NCBI RefSeq assembly: GCF_003047295.1
Contig: NZ_PZYZ01000001.1
Coordinates: 124,001 to 188,000 of the forward strand
Length of the DNA stretch: 64,000 nucleotides
Reading direction: 5' to 3'
DNA from: Nocardioides sediminis
GTDB lineage: Bacteria > Actinomycetota > Actinomycetes > Propionibacteriales > Nocardioidaceae
Part shown: piece after piece, positions 29,808 to 38,523 of the stretch
Position numbering within the stretch: position 1 is the stretch's first letter
How the letters are laid out: each line of letters opens with the position of its first letter
Notes under the pieces: generated by a model
The model's database searches: none
Told to the model about the DNA's origin: nothing
What the model saw: only the letters and a program-made list of their open reading frames with translations
Made by a program: the position numbers and the translations under genes

Positions 29808-30257
29808 ATGACCACCACCTCGCGGACGACGCCCGCCGCCGCACGGTCGGGCCTGCGGCACCGGCCGCCGGCGCTCACCACCGGGGTCGGCGGCTTCTTC
29901 ACCTTCACCGGCGGCATCCACGTCGGGATCGTCGCCGCGGACACGCAGTTCTACGAGCCGTTCGGGGAGCCGGGGCTCTTCGGCTTCGTGCGCACCGGCT
30001 GGGCGGAGGTGTTCATGGCCGCCCCCGAGGTGTGGGGCCTGCTCCTGGCCGCCGCCGAGGTCGTGGTCGGGGTGCTGCTGCTCGTCGGCGGGCGTGCCGC
30101 CCGGGTCGGCTGGGTGCTCACGATCGTCTTCCACGTCCTGCTGATGCTGTTCGGCTTCGGGATCTGGACGTGGTCGATCCCGGCGATCGCCTTCCTCGCC
30201 TGGGGTGCCCGGCGGGACTGGCCGGCGCTGGGCGGCGCGCCGACCGTGGCCTCATAG
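29808..30257 (+). CDS. Hypothetical small membrane protein (DoxX-like size and topology)
   Basis: A 149-residue protein with about four hydrophobic segments (residues 27-45, 62-80, 82-98 and 100-130). ATG 29808 is preceded by GGGAGGACC. The frame is open further upstream, but this start has the ribosome site. Topology resembles DoxX/DoxD-type proteins, without a firm motif. Its end overlaps the convergent 2'-5' RNA ligase-like gene by 6 bp. Confidence 0.65.
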   Translation: MTTTSRTTPAAARSGLRHRPPALTTGVGGFFTFTGGIHVGIVAADTQFYEPFGEPGLFGFVRTGWAEVFMAAPEVWGLLLAAAEVVVGVLLLVGGRAARVGWVLTIVFHVLLMLFGFGIWTWSIPAIAFLAWGARRDWPALGGAPTVAS

Positions 30258-30749
30258 CGTCCGGACGGTCCCGGAGTCGGGGTCCCAGCGACGCAGCTCG
30301 ACGAGCCGCAGCCGCAGGTCGTCGTGGCGGAGCACGCCGAGCGCGGTGGGGACGGCCGAGCGGGAGAGTCGCCGCGCGAGCGTCACGTGCGGCAGCCAGC
30401 CCGGGTGCTTGGCGTGGGGCACGTCGTCGCGCAGCCCCATCACGGCCCGGATGAGCGGGTCGGGCACGTCGAGGAGTCGGACCAGGGACACCCGGGAGCC
30501 GCCGAGCAGCGCGATCCCGGACGCCCGGGTCTCGGCCGGCAGCGCCGGACCGACGCGCGCGAGGGCCACCTCGTCGTGCTCCGGCCCGAGGGCCTCGGCG
30601 GTCAGGATCGTGACGTGCGGGGTGTTGGTCATCCCCTTGTGGTCGAGCTGGGAGGGGAGGCCGGCGTCGCGCAGCGCCTGCCAGTCGCTCAGGACGGCCT
30701 CGCGTCCCTCGTCGTCCGGGAGCAGCTCGAAGGCGTGCAGGCGCGGCAT
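30252..30749 (-). CDS. 2'-5' RNA ligase / 2H phosphoesterase family protein
   Basis: A 165-residue protein with two H-x-T motifs (H-V-T-I-L-T near residue 45 and H-V-T-L-A near 121), the active-site histidines of the 2H phosphoesterase fold. Family members hydrolyse or ligate 2',5'- or cyclic-phosphate nucleotide bonds. The true substrate is unknown. ATG 30749 has a TAGGCT -10 hexamer (minus strand, 30761-30756) 6 nt upstream and no Shine-Dalgarno sequence. Divergent from miaB. Confidence 0.8.
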   Translation of the reverse strand: MPRLHAFELLPDDEGREAVLSDWQALRDAGLPSQLDHKGMTNTPHVTILTAEALGPEHDEVALARVGPALPAETRASGIALLGGSRVSLVRLLDVPDPLIRAVMGLRDDVPHAKHPGWLPHVTLARRLSRSAVPTALGVLRHDDLRLRLVELRRWDPDSGTVRTL

Positions 30750-30814
30750 GGGCCGAGCCTAGGGCGGCGGACCACGGCGCAGCGTGCGATTCGGGCGGCC
30801 CCGCGCGCCCGCCG

Positions 30815-30820
30815 TACCCT
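30815..30820 (+). promoter_or_regulatory. Leaderless -10 element (TACCCT) of miaB
   Basis: TANNNT hexamer 9 nt before the miaB ATG. Confidence 0.4.
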
Positions 30821-30829
30821 TGACCGGTC

Positions 30830-32320
30830 ATGACTGCCACACCTGAGACGCTCCCGCGCACCTACGAGGTCCGCACCTACGGGTGCCAGATGAACGTCCA
30901 CGACTCCGAGCGCCTGACCGGGCTGCTGGAGGACGCGGGGTACGTCGCCAGTCCCGCCGGCGCCCAGGCCGACGTCGTCGTCTTCAACACCTGCGCGGTC
31001 CGGGAGAACGCCGACAACAAGCTCTACGGCAACCTCGGCCACCTCGCGCCGGTCAAGGCCGCCAACCCCGGCATGCAGATCGCCGTGGGCGGGTGCCTCG
31101 CCCAGAAGGACCGGTCCACGATCACCGAGAAGGCGCCGTACGTCGACGTCGTCTTCGGCACCCACAACATCGGCTCGCTGCCCGCGCTGCTCGAGCGGGC
31201 GCGCGTGCAGCAGGAGGCGCAGGTCGAGATCCTCGAGTCGCTCGAGGTCTTCCCCTCGACGCTGCCGACCCGTCGCGAGTCGGCGTACGCCGCCTGGGTG
31301 TCGGTCTCGGTCGGCTGCAACAACACGTGCACCTTCTGCATCGTCCCGTCGCTGCGCGGCAAGGAGAAGGACCGCCGGCCGGGCGAGATCCTGGCCGAGG
31401 TCGAGGCGCTCGTCGCCGAGGGCGTCACCGAGATCACCCTGCTGGGCCAGAACGTCAACGCCTACGGCGTGGAGTTCGGCGACCGGCAGGCGTTCTCCAA
31501 GCTGCTGCGCGCGTGCGGCGACATCGAGGGGCTGGAGCGGGTGCGCTTCACCTCGCCGCACCCGGCCGAGTTCACCGACGACGTCATCGAGGCGATGGCC
31601 GGGACGCCCAACGTGATGCACCAGCTGCACATGCCGCTGCAGTCGGGATCCGACCGGGTGCTGCGTGCGATGCGCCGGTCCTACCGGTCCTCGAAGTTCC
31701 TGGGCATCATCGAGCGGGTCCGCGCGGCCATGCCCGACGCGGCGATCACGACCGACATCATCGTGGGCTTCCCCGGCGAGACCGAGGAGGACTTCCTCGA
31801 GACGATGCGGGTGGTGCGCGAGTCCCGCTTCTCGGGCGCCTTCACCTTCCAGTACTCCCCGCGTCCCGGCACCCCCGCCGCCACGATGGAGGACCAGGTG
31901 CCGCCGGAGGTCGTGCGCGACCGCTACCAGCGGCTGTCCGCGCTGGTCACCGAGATCGCCTGGGAGGAGAACAAGGCGCTCGTCGGCACCCGGATCGAGC
32001 TGATGGTCGCCGAGGGGGAGGGGCGCAAGGACGCCGCCACCCACCGGCTCTCCGGCCGCGGCCCCGACAACCGGCTCGTGCACTTCACCCCCGACGGCGC
32101 CGAGGGTGTGCGGCCCGGGGACATGGTGACCGTCGAGGTCACCTACGCCGCCCCGCACCACCTCGTCGCGGACGGTCCGGTCCTGGCCGTACGCCGCACG
32201 CGCGCCGGCGACGCCTGGGAGGCGCGCACCTCCGGCCCGCCCGCGCCCTCCGGCGTCGGGCTCGGCATGCCGACCGTCGGCGTGCCCGCCCCGCTTCCCC
32301 CGGCGCCCGCCTGCGGCTGA
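30830..32320 (+). CDS. miaB: tRNA (N6-isopentenyl adenosine(37)-C2)-methylthiotransferase
   Basis: A 496-residue radical-SAM enzyme that adds the 2-methylthio group to i6A37 of tRNAs, after MiaA. N-terminal cluster cysteines are in [14 protein letters not shown] and G-G-C-L-A-Q. The radical-SAM C-x3-C-x2-C motif is CNNTCTFC near residue 164. The C-terminal TRAM domain spans about 385-455. The last 30 or so residues are a Pro/Gly-rich extension. miaA lies 2.4 kb downstream, separated by accessory genes. Confidence 0.96.
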   Translation: MTATPETLPRTYEVRTYGCQMNVHDSERLTGLLEDAGYVASPAGAQADVVVFNTCAVRENADNKLYGNLGHLAPVKAANPGMQIAVGGCLAQKDRSTITEKAPYVDVVFGTHNIGSLPALLERARVQQEAQVEILESLEVFPSTLPTRRESAYAAWVSVSVGCNNTCTFCIVPSLRGKEKDRRPGEILAEVEALVAEGVTEITLLGQNVNAYGVEFGDRQAFSKLLRACGDIEGLERVRFTSPHPAEFTDDVIEAMAGTPNVMHQLHMPLQSGSDRVLRAMRRSYRSSKFLGIIERVRAAMPDAAITTDIIVGFPGETEEDFLETMRVVRESRFSGAFTFQYSPRPGTPAATMEDQVPPEVVRDRYQRLSALVTEIAWEENKALVGTRIELMVAEGEGRKDAATHRLSGRGPDNRLVHFTPDGAEGVRPGDMVTVEVTYAAPHHLVADGPVLAVRRTRAGDAWEARTSGPPAPSGVGLGMPTVGVPAPLPPAPACG

Positions 32321-32356
32321 GCACCCCGCCGCGACCGCGGCCCCACGTGTGGCTAG

Positions 32357-32395
32357 GTGTGGCTTCGGTGTCGCCTGGTGGCACCGAAGCCACAC
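32357..32395. repeat. Upstream hairpin element flanking the AbiEi/DUF559-type gene (copy L)
   Basis: Perfect 14-bp inverted repeat (32357-32370 with 32382-32395) with an 11-nt loop, between miaB and the next gene. Loop and inner arm are a near reverse complement of the second copy at 33416-33452, so the two copies flank the gene in inverted orientation. Confidence 0.85.
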
Positions 32396-32461
32396 TCATC
32401 GGTTGTCCACAGGCCCCGATCTCGACGTCTGAGCTCGTCGGACCACGGGCAGGGGTGCGAG

Positions 32462-33439
32462 ATGACCTCACCGCACGCGTGGCCGCCCGGATGGTCGGTG
32501 GCCGACTTCCTCGACGACCAGCACGGCGTCGTGTCCAGGACCCAGCTCCTTGCCTCGGGCGAGACGCCGGCCGGCATCCGCCGGCTCATCCGGCGCCGGG
32601 AGCTGTCCGTCGTGCACCCGGGCGTCTACCTCGACCACACCGGTGAGCCGCACTGGCTCCAGCGGGCCTGGGCCGCGGTGCTGCACGCCTGGCCGGCCGC
32701 CCTGGCGGGGGAGGCGGCGCTGCGCGCCCACGAGGGTCCCGGCAAGCGCCCGGACCCGGTCACGGTCGAGGTGTTCGTGGCCCGGTCGCGGACGGTGCTC
32801 GCACCACCCGGCGTACGGATCCGGAGGGTCGACGGGCTCGCCCGGCGGACGGTGTGGAGCGTGGGGCCGCCGCGCGTGCGGTACGACGACGCCGCCATCG
32901 ACGTGGCCTGCCGGGCGGCGTCGGACCTCGAGGCCCTGGGGGTGCTGGCCGGCGTCGTGCAGGGACGGCGCTCCACCGCCGGCCGGCTGGCCGCCGAGCT
33001 GGGCGCGCGTGAACGGGCGCCCCGCCAAGCCTGGCTGGCCGGCGTGCTGACGGACATCGCCGAGGGCTCGTGCTCGGTCCTCGAGCACGGCTACCTCACG
33101 CGGGTCGTCCGTCCGCACGGACTGCCGCCGGGTGACCGGCAGGTGCGGGACGCGATCGGAAGCCGGATCGTCTACCGCGACTGCGAGCACGAGGACGGGC
33201 TGGTCGTCGAGCTCGACGGCCGTCTCTTCCACGACTCCGCGCAGGGACGGGACCTGGACATGGAGCGGGACCTCGACGCGGCGCTGGCTGGCAAGCACAC
33301 GGTGCGGATCGGGTGGGGGCAGGTGTTCGACCGGTCCTGCGTGACGGCCGTCAAGGTCGCCGCACTCCACCGCTCCCGTGGCTGGGCCGGGACCCCGCAA
33401 CCCTGCGGACATGAGTGTGGGATCGGTGCCACCAGGTGA
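32462..33439 (+). CDS. AbiEi-type antitoxin N-terminal domain fused to DUF559-like nuclease domain
   Basis: A 325-residue protein. Residues 12-60 (F-L-D-D-Q-H-G-V-V-S-R-T-Q-L-L, R-R-L-I-R-R-R-E-L, V-H-P-G-V-Y) match the winged-helix domain of AbiEi-type antitoxins. The C-terminal 90 or so residues have V-V-E-L-D-G-R-L-F-H and R-D-L-D-A-A-L-A-G, as in the PD-(D/E)XK DUF559/Vsr-like family. No toxin gene is adjacent, so an active type IV toxin-antitoxin pair is not supported. The frame is open from 32357 inside the left hairpin. ATG 32462 is a more normal start. The stop codon lies in the loop of the right hairpin. Confidence 0.75.
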   Translation: MTSPHAWPPGWSVADFLDDQHGVVSRTQLLASGETPAGIRRLIRRRELSVVHPGVYLDHTGEPHWLQRAWAAVLHAWPAALAGEAALRAHEGPGKRPDPVTVEVFVARSRTVLAPPGVRIRRVDGLARRTVWSVGPPRVRYDDAAIDVACRAASDLEALGVLAGVVQGRRSTAGRLAAELGARERAPRQAWLAGVLTDIAEGSCSVLEHGYLTRVVRPHGLPPGDRQVRDAIGSRIVYRDCEHEDGLVVELDGRLFHDSAQGRDLDMERDLDAALAGKHTVRIGWGQVFDRSCVTAVKVAALHRSRGWAGTPQPCGHECGIGATR

Positions 33440-33452
33440 CACCGATCCCACA
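33416..33452. repeat. Downstream hairpin element flanking the AbiEi/DUF559-type gene (copy R)
   Basis: Perfect 13-bp inverted repeat (33416-33428 with 33440-33452) and loop CCACCAGGTGA. The gene's TGA stop (33437-33439) is inside the loop. Related by inversion to copy L: the loops match at 10 of 11 positions when one is reverse-complemented. Confidence 0.85.
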
Positions 33453-33470
33453 GTCAATCGCCGGCAGCGG

Positions 33471-33764
33471 TCAGGCGGGAGGCTCGACCGACCCGTCCTC
33501 GGACTCCTGGCCGGCCTCGACGTCCTCCTGGGTGCCCGACTCCTGGTCGTCGGCCTCGCCCTCGGGAGCCTGCTTCTTGTCCTCGTCGAGCTGGCCGATC
33601 TCGTCGGGCAGCGCGTCGTCGACGCCGGGGTTGGCCTCCGGGTGCAGGTCGCGCCCGAGCCCGTTGTCGGCGGGGTCCTCGCTGACCGCGTCGGCTCCGC
33701 CGGGGTTGGGCTCCCCGTCCTCGATGACCGGCTCGGGCTGCGGACCGAGGTCCTCGTTGTTCAT
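33471..33764 (-). CDS. Small highly acidic hypothetical protein
   Basis: A 97-residue protein dominated by Glu, Asp, Pro and Gly (for example D-L-G-P-Q-P-E-P-V-I-E-D-G-E-P-N-P), with no membrane segment or known domain, probably disordered. ATG 33764 has GGAGGG 7 nt upstream and overlaps the NUDIX stop by 4 nt (ATGA), so the two are coupled. Function unknown. Confidence 0.65.
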   Translation of the reverse strand: MNNEDLGPQPEPVIEDGEPNPGGADAVSEDPADNGLGRDLHPEANPGVDDALPDEIGQLDEDKKQAPEGEADDQESGTQEDVEAGQESEDGSVEPPA

Positions 33765-34240
33765 GCGTGACCCTCCTGTGTGTTGTCGAAACCGTGCGTG
33801 ACGTAGCGATCGCCGCTGCCGAGCCGGCTGAGCGCGTAGGCCTCGTGCGGCACCACCGGCGACGGCAACGCGTCGAGGCGGCACCAGCGCAGCTCGGCGC
33901 ACTTGTCCGGCTCCATCACCCGGGGCTCGCCCTCCCAGGAGCGTGCGGTGAAGAACCAGTCGACGCGCTCGTCGATGGCTTCACCACTCCGGGTGCGGTG
34001 CATGGTGAGCTCGAAGTCGAGGTCGACCGCGGTGAGCCCGAGCTCCTCGGCGGCCTCGCGGCGGGCGGCGTCGTACGCCGTCTCGCCGCGCTCGACGTGG
34101 CCGGCCGCGGCGGCGGCCCAGTGGCCGTCCATGTAGGGCGTGCCCTGCCGCAGCTGCAGCAGCACCTCGGTGCCGCCGTCGTCCGCCTCGCGCAGGAGGT
34201 AGACGTACGACGCGGGCACGACCACGAAGCGATCCGTCAC
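33761..34240 (-). CDS. NUDIX hydrolase
   Basis: A 159-residue NUDIX protein. The NUDIX box G-H-V-E-R-G-E-T-A-Y-D-A-A-R-R-E-A-A-E-E fits G-x5-E-x7-R-E-x2-E-E-x-G exactly (about residues 48-70). NUDIX enzymes hydrolyse nucleoside diphosphate derivatives. Substrate is not deducible. The frame opens at TTG 34249, but GTG 34240 is preferred because TAGGTT (minus strand, 34253-34248) lies 7 nt upstream as a leaderless -10. Confidence 0.87.
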   Translation of the reverse strand: MTDRFVVVPASYVYLLREADDGGTEVLLQLRQGTPYMDGHWAAAAAGHVERGETAYDAARREAAEELGLTAVDLDFELTMHRTRSGEAIDERVDWFFTARSWEGEPRVMEPDKCAELRWCRLDALPSPVVPHEAYALSRLGSGDRYVTHGFDNTQEGHA

Positions 34241-34282
34241 GCGGGTCAACCTAACGGGGCGCGACGGACCGCGCTCACCCCC

Positions 34283-34618
34283 TCAGGGGCGGGGGGCCGC
34301 GCCGGTGGCGGGGTTGGCCGGGTCGGTGGGCAGGCCCGGCTGGTCGGGGGACGGCGTGGGCTCGGGACCGGGCGAGGGCACGACGTCCGGGTCCGGCGCC
34401 GGCTCCGTCGTGCTGGCCGAGAAGTCGTCGCGGCGTCCGTCGAGCCGGTCGAGCCCTTCCTTGGCCTTCGCCACCCCGGTCGTGATCTTGTCGCTGTGCT
34501 TGCCGCCCGTCTGCTTGTCCATCGCGGCGCCGGCCTTGTCGAGACCGTCCGCGATCTTGTCGCCGTGCTTGTCCACGGCGTCGGTGAGCTTGGCCTTGGC
34601 GTCGTCCAGGAAACCCAT
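34283..34618 (-). CDS. MT0933-like antitoxin family protein
   Basis: A 111-residue protein whose first 60 residues (M-G-F-L-D-D-A-K-A-K-L, D-K-H-G-D-K-I-A-D-G-L-D-K-A, T-G-G-K-H-S-D-K-I) match the MT0933 (Rv0909)-like antitoxin family, which is helical and Lys/Asp rich. A Pro/Asp/Ser-rich tail follows. The M. tuberculosis relative is paired with a toxin (Rv0910), but no such gene is adjacent here. ATG 34618 begins the conserved domain. Divergent from miaA. Confidence 0.72.
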   Translation of the reverse strand: MGFLDDAKAKLTDAVDKHGDKIADGLDKAGAAMDKQTGGKHSDKITTGVAKAKEGLDRLDGRRDDFSASTTEPAPDPDVVPSPGPEPTPSPDQPGLPTDPANPATGAAPRP

Positions 34619-34692
34619 TCTGGTCCTCCATGCGGTCGGTGCGGATCGGTGCGGCACGAGGGTGCCGCCGGTCGTTTGGAACACTACTGACC

Positions 34693-35643
34693 ATGCCCGC
34701 CGCGCCCCACCCCGTGACGGTCGCCGTCGTGGGGGCGACGGCCTCGGGCAAGACCGGGCTCAGCCTCGACCTGGCCGAGGCCCTGGACGGCGAGGTGGTC
34801 AACACCGACGCCATGCAGGTCTACCGGGGGATGGACGTCGGCACCGCCAAGCTGCCGCCCGCCGAGCGTCGCGGCATCCCGCACCACCTGCTCGACCTCC
34901 TCGACGTCACCGAGCCGGCGACGGTCGCGGAGTTCCAGGGCTGGGCGCGAGAGGCGATCACCAGGATCCGCGGGCGGGGGAGGACCCCGGTCCTCGTCGG
35001 CGGCTCGGCGCTCTACACCCGCGCGGTGCTCGACCGCTTCGAGTTCCCCGGCACCGACGACTCGCTGCGTCGCGAGCTCGAGGCCGAGCTCGAGCGCGTC
35101 GGACCCGCCGCCCTGCACGAGCGGCTGGCCCGGCTCGACCCCGAGGCGGCCCGCCGGATCCTCGTCGACAACGGCCGCCGCGTCGTACGCGCCCTGGAGG
35201 TCATCGCGCTCACCGGGCGCCCGTGGTCGGCCACCCTGCCGCAGCTGGAGTACGCCGACCCGCTCTCGCTCCAGGTCGGCGTCGACGTCGACCGCCCCAC
35301 CCTCGACGCCCGCATCGACCGGCGGGTGCGCGAGATGTGGGACTCCGGGCTGGTCGAGGAGGTGGAGCGGCTGCTCGACCTCGGGCTCGAGCGGGGACGC
35401 ACCGCGGGCCGGGCGATCGGCTACCGCGAGGCCACGGCGTACCTGCGCGGAGAGCTCGGCCGCGAGGACGCGATCACGCGCACGCAGGTCGCCACGCGGC
35501 GCTTCGCGCGCCGCCAGGACTCGTGGTTCCGCAAGGACCCCCGCATCGTCTGGGTGGCGTACGACGACCCGTCGCGGCTCGAGCGTGCCGTCGCGGCGGT
35601 CGAGGCGCTCGCCCCTGAGGGGGATCGACAAGCGGACGGCTGA
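34693..35643 (+). CDS. miaA: tRNA dimethylallyltransferase
   Basis: A 316-residue enzyme that transfers a dimethylallyl group to A37 of tRNAs reading UNN codons, the substrate of MiaB. P-loop G-A-T-A-S-G-K-T, then N-T-D-A-M-Q-V-Y-R-G-M-D-V-G-T-A-K, G-G-S-A-L-Y, and R-R-F-A-R-R-Q-D-S-W-F near the C-terminus. ATG 34693 is chosen over the frame start at 34630. AACACT at 34679-34684 may be a leaderless -10. miaA-ggt spacing is 47 bp. Confidence 0.95.
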   Translation: MPAAPHPVTVAVVGATASGKTGLSLDLAEALDGEVVNTDAMQVYRGMDVGTAKLPPAERRGIPHHLLDLLDVTEPATVAEFQGWAREAITRIRGRGRTPVLVGGSALYTRAVLDRFEFPGTDDSLRRELEAELERVGPAALHERLARLDPEAARRILVDNGRRVVRALEVIALTGRPWSATLPQLEYADPLSLQVGVDVDRPTLDARIDRRVREMWDSGLVEEVERLLDLGLERGRTAGRAIGYREATAYLRGELGREDAITRTQVATRRFARRQDSWFRKDPRIVWVAYDDPSRLERAVAAVEALAPEGDRQADG

Positions 35644-35690
35644 GGCGTTAGGTGGGCTGCACCACCTCGTGCCAGCCCTCGGAGGCCACC

Positions 35691-37535
35691 ATGCGCATCG
35701 CCCTTCCCGCCCTCGCCACCTCCGCGCTCGTCGCCGGGCTGCTCGCCGCGGCACCGCCGGGCGCCGCCGAGGAGCCGGGGGCAGCCGCATCCGCCGCGTC
35801 GGCCGCCCGGCCGACGGTCAAGGACCCGACCGCCGTCGGCTACGGGGGAGCGGTCTCGACCGTCGACCCGGAGGCCAGCGCCGCGGCCCTGCGGATCCTC
35901 AAGAAGGGCGGCAACGCCGCCGACGCCGCCGTCGCCGCGGCGGCGACCCTGGGCGTGACCGAGCCCTACAGCGCCGGCATCGGCGGCGGCGGCTACTTCG
36001 TGCACTACGACGCCGAGACCGGCAAGGTCAGCACCATCGACGGCCGCGAGACGGCGCCGCGCAAGATGCCCACCGACGCCTTCATCGACGACGAGACGGG
36101 CAAGCCCTACCCCTTCACCCCGGACCTGGTGACCAGCGGCGTGAGCGTCGGCGTGCCCGGCACCCCGGCCACCTGGGCGCGGGCGCTCAAGCGCTTCGGA
36201 ACCCTGTCGCTCGCCAAGGCGCTCAAGCCCGCCATCGGCGTCGCGCAGCGCGGGTTCGTCGTCGACGACACGTTCCGCCAGCAGACGCTGGACAACGAGG
36301 AGCGGTTCAAGGCGTTCTGGGCCAGCCGGCAGCTCTTCCTCCCCGGCGGCGACGCCCCCGAGGTCGGCTCGGTGTTCAAGAACCCGCAGCTCGCCACGAC
36401 GTACACGATGCTCGGCGAGGAGGGGATGAAGTCGTTCTACGAGGGCCGGCTCGCGCGGCTGATGGTCAAGATCGTCCGCAAGCCGCGGACCACGCCGAGC
36501 ACCGAGCTGCCGGTGCCGCGCGGCTACCTGTCCCGCAAGGACCTGAAGAACTACAAGGTGCTCAACCAGAAGCCGAGCCGCAGCAGCTACCGCGGCTACG
36601 ACGTCTACGGCATGAACCCGTCCTCGTCCGGCGGCACCACCGTCGGCGAGGCGCTCAACATCCTCGAGCGCTACAACCTCGCCGGCATGACCCCGACACA
36701 GGCGCTGCACCACTACCTCGAGGCCAGCGCGCTGTCCTTCGCCGACCGGGGCAAGTACCTCGGCGACCCGGCCTTCGTCGACGTGCCGATCGGGGACCTG
36801 CTCAGCGACCGGTACGCCGCCGAGCGCGCCTGCGCGATCAGCCCGACCAAGGCGCTGACCAAGCCGACCGCCGCCGGCGACGTCACGTCGTACGACGGGG
36901 TCTGCAACGCACCGGCCGCGCGCGGCACCGTGGACGCGGACACCGAGAACATCTCGACGACCAACCTGACGGTGGCCGACAAGTGGGGCGACGTCGTGGA
37001 GTACACCCTCACCATCGAGCAGACCGGTGGCTCGGGGATGGTGGTGCCGCGCTACGGCTTCCTGCTCAACAACGAGCTGACCGACTTCTCCACCGTCTAC
37101 GACCCGGCCGACCCCAACCGCATCCAGCCCGGCAAGCGGCCGCGCTCCTCGATGAGCCCGACGATCGTGCTCCGGGACGGCCGGCCGTTCATGGCGCTGG
37201 GCTCGCCGGGCGGCTCGACGATCATCACCACGGTGCTGCAGACGCTCGTCAACCGGATCGACCTGGGGATGGACGCCGCCGGCGCGCTCGCCGCCCCCCG
37301 GGCCACGCAGCGCAACACCGCCAACGTGACCGCCGAGCCCGACTTCATCACCCGCTACGGCACCGGCCTCACGGCGCTGGGCCACAAGCTCGTGGCCTCG
37401 GGTGACGCGTTCACCAGCGCCGCGGAGATCGGAGCCGCGACCGCCATCGAGTTCGGTCCCGGCGGCCTGATGATCGCGGTCGCGGAGCCCACGCGACGGG
37501 GTGGCGGCTCGGCCAAGGTCGTCGACCCGCGGTAA
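35691..37535 (+). CDS. ggt: Gamma-glutamyltransferase (secreted)
   Basis: A 614-residue Ntn-hydrolase precursor with a signal peptide (about residues 1-25) that cleaves or transfers gamma-glutamyl groups (glutathione and related thiols). Conserved parts are K-K-G-G-N-A-A-D-A-A-V-A (about 70-81), G-I-G-G-G-G-Y-F and D-G-R-E-T-A-P. The self-processing nucleophile is T423 in I-S-T-T-N-L-T-V, where most family members have TTHxSV. A P-x-S-S-M-S-P-T-I and L-G-S-P-G-G-S segment follows as usual. ATG 35691, with GGAGG 5 nt upstream, is chosen over the frame start at 35652. Confidence 0.93.
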   Translation: MRIALPALATSALVAGLLAAAPPGAAEEPGAAASAASAARPTVKDPTAVGYGGAVSTVDPEASAAALRILKKGGNAADAAVAAAATLGVTEPYSAGIGGGGYFVHYDAETGKVSTIDGRETAPRKMPTDAFIDDETGKPYPFTPDLVTSGVSVGVPGTPATWARALKRFGTLSLAKALKPAIGVAQRGFVVDDTFRQQTLDNEERFKAFWASRQLFLPGGDAPEVGSVFKNPQLATTYTMLGEEGMKSFYEGRLARLMVKIVRKPRTTPSTELPVPRGYLSRKDLKNYKVLNQKPSRSSYRGYDVYGMNPSSSGGTTVGEALNILERYNLAGMTPTQALHHYLEASALSFADRGKYLGDPAFVDVPIGDLLSDRYAAERACAISPTKALTKPTAAGDVTSYDGVCNAPAARGTVDADTENISTTNLTVADKWGDVVEYTLTIEQTGGSGMVVPRYGFLLNNELTDFSTVYDPADPNRIQPGKRPRSSMSPTIVLRDGRPFMALGSPGGSTIITTVLQTLVNRIDLGMDAAGALAAPRATQRNTANVTAEPDFITRYGTGLTALGHKLVASGDAFTSAAEIGAATAIEFGPGGLMIAVAEPTRRGGGSAKVVDPR

Positions 37536-37560
37536 CACCCAGTCGTGAGCAAGATCGGTC

Positions 37561-37576
37561 GGGTGCCCCGGCACCC
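37561..37576 (+). terminator. Hairpin after ggt
   Basis: GGGTGCC-CC-GGCACCC, a 7-bp stem with a 2-nt loop, 25 bp after the ggt stop and 20 bp before the next start. Confidence 0.5.
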
Positions 37577-37596
37577 GGCCGGTCCACACTGGGTCC

Positions 37597-38523
37597 GTGA
37601 CCGGACGTGACCGCCTGCGCGAGCTGCTCGACGCGGTGCTCGACGAGGACAACCAGCGGCTCGACGACATGGCCGGCACGGCGTACTCCTCGCGCTTCCA
37701 CTTCAGCCGCGAGGTCGCGCGGGGCACCGGCGAGACCCCGGTGGCGCTGCGGCGACGGGTGATGCTCGAGCGCAGTGCCTGGCGGGTCTCGCGGGGGCTG
37801 TCGGTCACCGACGCGGCGTTCGAGGCGGGCTACGAGTCCGTGGAGGGCTTCAGCCGAGCCTTCGCGAGGGCGTACGGCGTGCCGCCGAGCGCGCTGTCGG
37901 CCCGCGGCTCGCGACCCGGGCAGGCCCGCACCCACTGGCTGCCCGCACCCAACGGCGTGCACTTCCACCCGCCGCTCAGCCTGTGGGTCCACGACTCCGA
38001 GGAGGTTCCTCCCATGCACGTCTCGGCCCAGCTCCTGCAGCACGACGTCGACGACACCGGCCACCTGGTCGACCGGGTCGCCTCGATCCCCGACGAGGAC
38101 TACCGGCGCGCGGTGCTGCCCGGTCAGGTGGTGCTCTCCTTCGACGGCGAGGAGCCGTCGGTCGCGGCCGTGCTGGAGCACCACGTCTTCAGCAAGGAGG
38201 TCTGGGTCGCCGCGTTCGAGGGGACCGACTTCCCCGAGCGTGGTGGCGACGACCCGGCGAGCCTGGCCGCCCGCCACGAGGCGATCGCGCCCCGCTGGCT
38301 GGCGGTGTGCCGCGACATCGAGCAGCGGCAGGCGTGGGACGACCGGCTCATCGACGCGCTGTGCGACCCGCCCGAGTCGTTCCAGGTCGGGAGCGTGGTC
38401 GCGCACGTGCTGTCCTTCGGCGCCCACCGCCGCCAGCTGGCGCGCCTCATGCTGCGCGCCGCCGGCCACGACGTCGACGACGGGGACCCCATCACCTGGA
38501 GCAGGAAGAGGTACGAGGCGTGA
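37597..38523 (+). CDS. AraC family regulator fused to a DinB-like domain
   Basis: A 308-residue two-domain protein. The N-terminal AraC-type HTH pair spans about residues 1-100 (S-S-R-F-H-F-S-R-E-V, L-S-V-T-D-A-A-F-E-A-G-Y-E-S-V-E-G-F-S-R-A-F). The C-terminal part (about 135-300) looks like a DinB/YfiT four-helix metal-binding domain with H-H-V-F-S-K-E-V-W and H-V-L-S-F-G-A-H-R-R-Q-L-A. Here the ligand-sensing domain follows the DNA-binding domain. GTG 37597. Its stop overlaps the next gene (GTGA), so both form an operon. Confidence 0.82.
   Translation: MTGRDRLRELLDAVLDEDNQRLDDMAGTAYSSRFHFSREVARGTGETPVALRRRVMLERSAWRVSRGLSVTDAAFEAGYESVEGFSRAFARAYGVPPSALSARGSRPGQARTHWLPAPNGVHFHPPLSLWVHDSEEVPPMHVSAQLLQHDVDDTGHLVDRVASIPDEDYRRAVLPGQVVLSFDGEEPSVAAVLEHHVFSKEVWVAAFEGTDFPERGGDDPASLAARHEAIAPRWLAVCRDIEQRQAWDDRLIDALCDPPESFQVGSVVAHVLSFGAHRRQLARLMLRAAGHDVDDGDPITWSRKRYEA

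Noticed and set aside
32462..33439. Complete type IV toxin-antitoxin system
   Set aside because: Only the AbiEi-like wHTH domain is recognisable and no AbiEii-type nucleotidyltransferase toxin is adjacent.
32468..33457. Antisense ORF opposite the AbiEi/DUF559-type gene
   Set aside because: Composition is shadow-like. Its apparent start merely reads through the right hairpin.
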